Source: JACCTH01 sp035253825 (GTDB lineage Bacteria > Actinomycetota > Acidimicrobiia > Spongiisociales > ZC4RG35). Taken from it: a stretch of 19,448 nt of DNA. Below the pieces are notes generated by a model that worked only from the letters and a program-made list of their open reading frames with translations, had not been told where the DNA came from and ran no database searches. Where the stretch lies: NCBI GenBank assembly GCA_035253825.1, contig DATFBM010000028.1, positions 1 to 19,448 of the forward strand, read 5' to 3'. A program made the position numbers and the translations under genes. Below are positions 14,984 through 19,448 of the stretch, piece after piece (position 1 is the first letter of the stretch; each line of letters begins with the position of its first letter).

Positions 14984-15859
14984 ATGTCGGACCCTGACCT
15001 CGTCATCGCGGCCGGAGGAATCGTCTTACGCCCCAGTGCGGCCGGACCGGAGGTCCTGGTGATTCATCGTCAGCGCTATGACGATTGGACGCTGCCCAAG
15101 GGAAAGTCCGACCCTGACGAGGCTCCGGAACAAACCGCATTACGGGAAGTGAGGGAAGAGACCGGAGTCGAGGCCCGGCTGATTGCTTCCGTAGGAGTCA
15201 GCCGATATCCGGTGCAAGCAGGAGAAAAGCTCGTCCACTGGTTTGCAATGCGTCCATTGCAGTCCACTGATTTTCAACCCAATGACGAGGTTGACGGTTT
15301 GCGATGGATGGGAATCGGGGAGGCATTGGGCAAGCTCACATACGGCAAAGAAAGAGACGTCCTCTCCGGAGTCGATGCGGAGGCTCAGCTGTCCACCGGG
15401 ACGCTTTTCTTGGTCCGTCATGGCGTCGCCGGTAGCCGATCCGACTGGAAAAAGGACGACCGGCTCCGACCACTCAGTAACCGTGGTGAAAAGCAGGCAC
15501 TGGGCCTGGCAAGAACCCTGGCGATCCACCCCATCGATCGAATACTCACCAGCCCCTATTTGAGGTGCCGTCAAACGGTCAAGCCGTTAGCTGACAAGCT
15601 CGGTATCGAGATAGAGGAACGAGAGGAGCTCGCCGAGGGCGAAGGGTTCAAGGGGGCCCGCGACCTCTGCCGGGAGCTCGCCGGCACCAACGCCGTTCTC
15701 TGTTCGCACGGCGACGTAATCCCCGCCCTTCTCGACTGGATGGCGCGCCACGGGATGGCGTTGAAATCAGCTTTCGAATGCAAGAAGGGATCGACCTGGG
15801 AGATTGAGGTTCGAGCCGGCGAGTTTCGCAGGGGTCGCTACTGGCCGCCTCCGGATTAA
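14984..15859 (+). CDS. mutT1: MutT1-like NUDIX hydrolase with C-terminal histidine phosphatase domain
   Basis: This 291-residue protein has two domains. Residues 5-130 are a NUDIX hydrolase with a complete box from Gly40 to Val62: Glu46, then Arg54-Glu55 and Glu58-Glu59 in REVREETG. Residues 140-291 are a histidine phosphatase: Arg145-His146-Gly147 in LVRHG accepts the phosphate, with Arg194 in SPYLRCRQT and His242 in CSHGD. This is the layout of mycobacterial MutT1, which cleaves 8-oxo-(d)GTP and diadenosine polyphosphates and so cleans the nucleotide pool. It is cytosolic, with no signal peptide. The NUDIX domain starts cleanly after the ATG, preceded by GGGGA at a 5-nt spacing. It converges on kgd across a structured spacer. 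Confidence 0.92.
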   Translation: MSDPDLVIAAGGIVLRPSAAGPEVLVIHRQRYDDWTLPKGKSDPDEAPEQTALREVREETGVEARLIASVGVSRYPVQAGEKLVHWFAMRPLQSTDFQPNDEVDGLRWMGIGEALGKLTYGKERDVLSGVDAEAQLSTGTLFLVRHGVAGSRSDWKKDDRLRPLSNRGEKQALGLARTLAIHPIDRILTSPYLRCRQTVKPLADKLGIEIEEREELAEGEGFKGARDLCRELAGTNAVLCSHGDVIPALLDWMARHGMALKSAFECKKGSTWEIEVRAGEFRRGRYWPPPD

Positions 15860-16097
15860 GGGGCCGAATAGGCCCTGGGGCGGAGTCCAGTCCTCCCCGG
15901 AACCGGCCATAATGGAAATCCGGAGGGGACGGCATTCTCTTCCGAGTTCTCCAGATCCCTCGGATGCCGTTCCCTCCGGATCTCCCCGGAGTTTCTCCAG
16001 TTCCCCGGATCGCTCCGGCTGATCCCCCGGTACTCCCCGGCCGGAAGACTCTCCCTTTGGACAGGCAAGTCCCCGGCTGCCCTCGGTTGTTACCGAA
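15860..16097. repeat. CCGG-rich structured non-coding spacer between convergent genes
   Basis: The 238 bp between the mutT1-like stop and the kgd stop hold no convincing gene. The tetranucleotide CCGG occurs about eleven times, mostly inside variants of CTCCCCGGA or CTCCGGA. Two imperfect tandem units are visible: one from about 15945 (GAGTTCTCCAGATCCCTCGG) and one from about 15990 (GAGTTTCTCCAGTTCCCCGG), each continuing with CTCCGG and CTCCCC. The region contains the large hairpin listed separately. It may be a degenerate repeat family that folds on both strands. Confidence 0.6.
15918..15981. terminator. 18-bp stem-loop, probable bidirectional transcript end
   Basis: The arms are 15918-15935 and 15964-15981. 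They pair over 18 positions with 17 Watson-Crick pairs and one G-T pair. An inner CCGAG/CTCGG pairing (15942-15946 with 15959-15963) extends the stem with a 6-nt bulge. CTCCGG at 15974-15979 can instead pair with CCGGAG at 15986-15991, so an alternative fold exists. No T-run follows on either strand, so it is a T-less terminator or a processing/stability hairpin. Confidence 0.55.
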
Positions 16098-19000
16098 TTA
16101 CTGCAAGACGCCGATCGCTCTGCGCACCAGCCTCTCTTGCTCGTTGGCGTGAGCCCTTGCCGACCCGGTAGCTGGTGACGCGGATGGGTCCCTCCCGGCA
16201 TAGGTGACCTCGCGGCCAAAGGCTGACTCGAGATGCTGGGCCAGAAATCGATAGGCCCCCATGTTCTCGGGCTCTTCCTGACACCAGACCACGGCCGCGT
16301 CGGGATGGCGCCGGGCTAGATCAGCGAGTCGGCGCTCCTCGATGGGATAGAGCTGCGCGAGACGGACAAGGGCCACGTCGTCCGCCATCACCTCCGACCG
16401 AAAGCGAGCAAGGTCGTGATAGACCTTGCCTGAGCACAGGATCAGCCGACGGGCGTTGTCGGTTGCCACTTCGTCCTCAAGAACCGGCTCGAACCTACCC
16501 GTGCTCATGACCTCGGTGGGCGAGAACGATTCCTTGGTACGCAAAAGTGACTTGGGCGTGAAGACGATCAAGGGCTTGCGAGGTCGCATCAGCGCCTGCC
16601 GGCGCAGCAGGTGGAAGTACTGACCGGTGGTCGACGGCACCACCACCCTCATGTTCTCGTCGGCGCAGAGCCCGAGGAAACGCTCAATGCGACCGCTTGA
16701 GTGCTCGGGGCCTTGTCCCTCGTATCCGTGCGGCAGGAGCAGAACCAGGCCGGATTGTTGACCCCACTTCGCTTCCCCGGCGGCAAGGAACTGGTCGATG
16801 ATCACTTGGGCACCATTGGCAAAGTCCCCGAACTGCGCCTCCCAGGCGACCAAGGCATCGTTCCATTCCACCGAGTAGCCGTACTCGAAGCCAACGGCGG
16901 CAAATTCGGAAAGAAGTGAGTCAACGATCCGGATCCGGGTGGTGCCGGCGGTCAACAGCTGGAGAGGAGTCCACTCCGTCCCGTCGTCGTACGAGGTCAA
17001 TTCGGCGTGGCGGTGGCTAAAGGTTCCCCGCCGTGAATCCTCGCCCGCCAGTCTCACCGGCACTCCCTGTCGGCCCAGCGAGCCCAGAGCGAGAGCCTCG
17101 GCGGTTCCCCAGTCGACGATTCCATTCTCAAAGGTGGCCGCTCGCTCGGCCATCACGCGACGCAACTTGGGATGGATCACGAAGTCCGCCGGGGGGGATG
17201 ACAGGTAGCCGAGGATGTCGACCAACTCGGCCTTCTCGACTGAGGTATTCGGCTCCTCGTGGGACATCGGCCTCACCTGGCTTGGTCGCTCTACCGGAGC
17301 CGAGTTCCGAGTCTCTTGAAACGCATTATCCAAGAGCTCGGAGAACTCGGCCAGCAGCTCTTCGCCCTCATCCATCGAGATCTCGCCCATCGCCACCAGG
17401 CGCTCCAGATAGAGCGTGCGAACAGGTCGCTTCTGATCGATCAACTTGTACATGAGAGGCTGGGTATACGACGGTTCGTCGCCCTCGTTGTGCCCCCGGC
17501 GGCGGTAGCAGATCATGTCGATGACCACATCGCGGTGAAATGCCTGGCGAAAGGCGAAGGCCAGCCGAGCCATCCGCACCACGGCCTCGGGATCATCGCC
17601 GTTCACGTGGATGATCGGAGCCGCCACCGTCTTGGCGACATCGGTGGCGTAGAACGACGACCGAGCATCCAAAGTCGAGGTGGTAAAGCCCACCTGGTTG
17701 TTGATCACGATGTGAACTGTTCCCCCGGTTCGGTAACCGCGCAACTGCGACAGGTTGAACACCTCCGCGACTACTCCCTGTCCGGCAAATGCAGCATCTC
17801 CATGGAGGAGGACGGGGAGGACCTCGGTGTGTCCGCTGGGACCTCGCTTCTCCTGCTTCGCCCGCACCACGCCCTCCAACACCGGATCGACTGCCTCGAG
17901 GTGACTCGGGTTGGCGACCAGCTGGACGCCGATGATCGACCCATCGGCGGTCTCGTACTTGCCGGAGGCGCCCAGGTGATACTTGACATCGCCGGAACCA
18001 CCTGTGGTCTCAGGGTCCAAGTCGCCCTCGAACTCGCGGAAGATCTTTCCGTAGCTCTTACCGATGACATTGGCGAGGATGTTGAGGCGACCGCGGTGTG
18101 CCATCCCGATGACGACATCCTCCATACCGTCCGACGCTGCCGCCGAGATCAGTGAGTCGAGCATCGGAATGACCGACTCAGAGCCTTCCAGACCAAAGCG
18201 CTTGTGTCCGACGTATTTGGTGTGGAGGAACTTCTCGAAGGCCTCGGCTTGGTTGAGCTTCCTCAGGATGCGGACCTTCTCCTCTCGGTCGAGCTCGGAC
18301 CGTGGCACTTCGCAGCGTTCCTGGATCCATCGTTTCTGCTCGGTCTCCTGCATATGCATGTATTCGATCCCGGCCGTACGGCAGTAGGCGTCACGAAGTC
18401 GGGCCAGGATCTTGGCCAGCGTCATCATCTGGGACCCGTCCATGCCACCGGTGGCGAACTCCCGGTCGAGGTCCCAAATTGTCAGCCCGTAAAAGAGAGG
18501 GTCAAGCTCGGCATAGAGGCGGGGTGGGTGTTGGCGAAGAGGGTCGAGATCTGCGATGAGATGACCCCGGACTCGAAAGGCATTGATGAGCCGAAAAACG
18601 TTGGCCTGCTTTTCGGCCCAGCGAGGACTTCCGATCGGCGGGTTGTCGTCGACTGCCCACCGCGCTGGCGTATAGGGAATCGAAAGAGCGGTGAAGACCT
18701 CGTCATAGAAGCTGCCCTCCCCCAACAGAAGTTCGTGGACCCGAGCAAGCAACTCGCCCGATTGCGCCCCCTGGATGACGCGATGGTCGTAGGTGGACGT
18801 AAGCGTCAAAACCCGCCCGATTCCTTGGCGGGCGATGAAGCCGGCGTCGGCGGCTTGGAACTCCGGGGGATAGGCAATGGCGCCCACTCCCACGATCACG
18901 CCCTGATCGGGCATGAGGCGAGGGACGCTCTGGACGGTTCCGATCGTGCCGGGATTGGTGAGGGTGACCGTCGTCCCGGCAAACTCGTCGGGTGTCAACC

Positions 19001-19448
19001 GATTGGAGCGGGCCTTATCGACTAACTCCTCGTACTTCAGCCAGAACGAGCGGAAGTCGAGAGTGTCGGCCTCTTTGATGTTGGGGACCACCAGGCCCCG
19101 CGAGCCGTCCTTGCGCTCGACATCAATGGCGAGCCCGAGGTTTACGTGGGGATACCGGACGAGGTGGGGCTTGCCATCAATCTCGGCGAAGGCAACGTTG
19201 AGATGCGGCAACTCCTTGAAGGCCCGCGAAACCGCGTAACCGATGAGGTGCGTAAAGCTGATCTTTCCGCCTTGCGTCAGCCGTTTGAGTTGATTGTTGA
19301 TGATGAGGCGGTTGACCTCGAGCAACTTCGCCGGAACGTTGCGGACCGAGGTCGCGGTGGGTAGTTCTCGGCTCGCTTCCATCCGCTCGGCCACCACCGC
19401 CGCCGCTCCCCGAAGCGGGACCGTATCGAGAGCGGGCTTGGCCGGCGC
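16098..19448 (-). CDS. kgd: Multifunctional 2-oxoglutarate dehydrogenase/decarboxylase, E2-E1 fusion (N-terminus outside window)
   Basis: Kgd/SucA of Actinobacteria combines an E2-type succinyltransferase domain with the thiamine-dependent E1 of 2-oxoglutarate dehydrogenase in the citric acid cycle. The frame is open to the right edge, where PLRGAAA and MEASRELPTATSVRNVPAK mark the start of the E2-type catalytic domain; 1,116 residues are visible against about 1,230 in mycobacteria, so roughly 100 N-terminal residues are missing. The E2 domain ends with STYDHRVIQG, the catalytic His motif. E1 follows with GMAHRGRLNILANV, KYHLGASG, ANPSHLEAVDPVLEG, HGDAAFAGQGVVAE, GGTVHIVINNQVGFTT and CYRRRGHNEGDEPSYTQP, which cover thiamine and substrate binding. 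The C-terminal part has LLPHGYEGQGPEHSS and ends RRAIGVLQ. It faces the mutT1-like gene. Confidence 0.97.
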   Translation of the reverse strand, partial: APAKPALDTVPLRGAAAVVAERMEASRELPTATSVRNVPAKLLEVNRLIINNQLKRLTQGGKISFTHLIGYAVSRAFKELPHLNVAFAEIDGKPHLVRYPHVNLGLAIDVERKDGSRGLVVPNIKEADTLDFRSFWLKYEELVDKARSNRLTPDEFAGTTVTLTNPGTIGTVQSVPRLMPDQGVIVGVGAIAYPPEFQAADAGFIARQGIGRVLTLTSTYDHRVIQGAQSGELLARVHELLLGEGSFYDEVFTALSIPYTPARWAVDDNPPIGSPRWAEKQANVFRLINAFRVRGHLIADLDPLRQHPPRLYAELDPLFYGLTIWDLDREFATGGMDGSQMMTLAKILARLRDAYCRTAGIEYMHMQETEQKRWIQERCEVPRSELDREEKVRILRKLNQAEAFEKFLHTKYVGHKRFGLEGSESVIPMLDSLISAAASDGMEDVVIGMAHRGRLNILANVIGKSYGKIFREFEGDLDPETTGGSGDVKYHLGASGKYETADGSIIGVQLVANPSHLEAVDPVLEGVVRAKQEKRGPSGHTEVLPVLLHGDAAFAGQGVVAEVFNLSQLRGYRTGGTVHIVINNQVGFTTSTLDARSSFYATDVAKTVAAPIIHVNGDDPEAVVRMARLAFAFRQAFHRDVVIDMICYRRRGHNEGDEPSYTQPLMYKLIDQKRPVRTLYLERLVAMGEISMDEGEELLAEFSELLDNAFQETRNSAPVERPSQVRPMSHEEPNTSVEKAELVDILGYLSSPPADFVIHPKLRRVMAERAATFENGIVDWGTAEALALGSLGRQGVPVRLAGEDSRRGTFSHRHAELTSYDDGTEWTPLQLLTAGTTRIRIVDSLLSEFAAVGFEYGYSVEWNDALVAWEAQFGDFANGAQVIIDQFLAAGEAKWGQQSGLVLLLPHGYEGQGPEHSSGRIERFLGLCADENMRVVVPSTTGQYFHLLRRQALMRPRKPLIVFTPKSLLRTKESFSPTEVMSTGRFEPVLEDEVATDNARRLILCSGKVYHDLARFRSEVMADDVALVRLAQLYPIEERRLADLARRHPDAAVVWCQEEPENMGAYRFLAQHLESAFGREVTYAGRDPSASPATGSARAHANEQERLVRRAIGVLQ

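Noticed and set aside
15767..16219. Minus-strand open frame covering the mutT1-kgd spacer
   Set aside because: It overlaps the conserved ends of both genes in other frames and consists of repeat-derived Ser/Gly/Arg-rich sequence without motifs.
17259..18155. Plus-strand open frame of about 300 codons
   Set aside because: It is antisense to the conserved E1 core of kgd. High GC content commonly leaves such frames open.

Overview
The window is a gene-dense, GC-rich bacterial chromosome segment with no mobile element, tRNA, rRNA or CRISPR array. Several features point to the Actinobacteriota: a 2-oxoglutarate dehydrogenase/decarboxylase with an E2-type domain joined to E1 (Kgd/SucA of the mycobacterial type), a NUDIX plus histidine-phosphatase protein of the MutT1 type, a DUF4328 plus septum-formation-domain membrane protein, and many apparently leaderless genes with a TANNNT box 6-7 nt before the start codon. 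An uncultured Acidimicrobiia-like lineage is my guess. The sequence alone does not settle the class.

Layout. 1-1693 (+): the 3' end of leuC, a PPOX-fold flavin/F420-type gene and leuD, joined by ATGA overlaps. 1686-2813 (-): an HU-type DNA-binding protein followed by a glycerophosphodiester phosphodiesterase. 2869-9592: histidine degradation, with hutI (-), a divergent membrane protein (+), then hutU, an unknown acidic gene and hutH (all -, in the order hutH, unknown, hutU). 9681-10472 (+): a PaaG-like enoyl-CoA hydratase/isomerase. 10447-12565 (-): a hisC-like aminotransferase, a DUF3237 gene and a DUF4126 membrane protein. 12601-15859 (+): a fused E1-alpha/E1-beta 2-oxo acid dehydrogenase, a small zinc-knuckle protein and a MutT1-like gene. 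15860-16097: a structured non-coding spacer. 16098-19448 (-): kgd, running off the right edge.

How the genes work together. HutH, HutU and HutI are the first three steps of histidine breakdown (histidine to urocanate to imidazolonepropionate to formiminoglutamate). The later steps and any HutC-like regulator are not in the window. LeuCD is the isopropylmalate isomerase of leucine synthesis. The fused E1 probably oxidises branched-chain 2-oxo acids or pyruvate, and Kgd handles 2-oxoglutarate, the final carbon product of histidine and glutamate catabolism.

The most unusual items are: an imidazolonepropionase carrying an N-terminal ClpX-type C4 zinc finger; a PPOX gene placed between leuC and leuD; a perfect 15-bp inverted repeat whose one arm is the end of the hisC-like coding sequence and whose other arm holds the ribosome binding site of the next gene; two overlapping palindromes in the hutH/enoyl-CoA hydratase divergent promoter region; and a CCGG-rich spacer with an 18-bp stem between mutT1 and kgd. 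Three of the four convergent gene pairs overlap at their 3' ends. No stretch longer than 300 bases lacks a gene.
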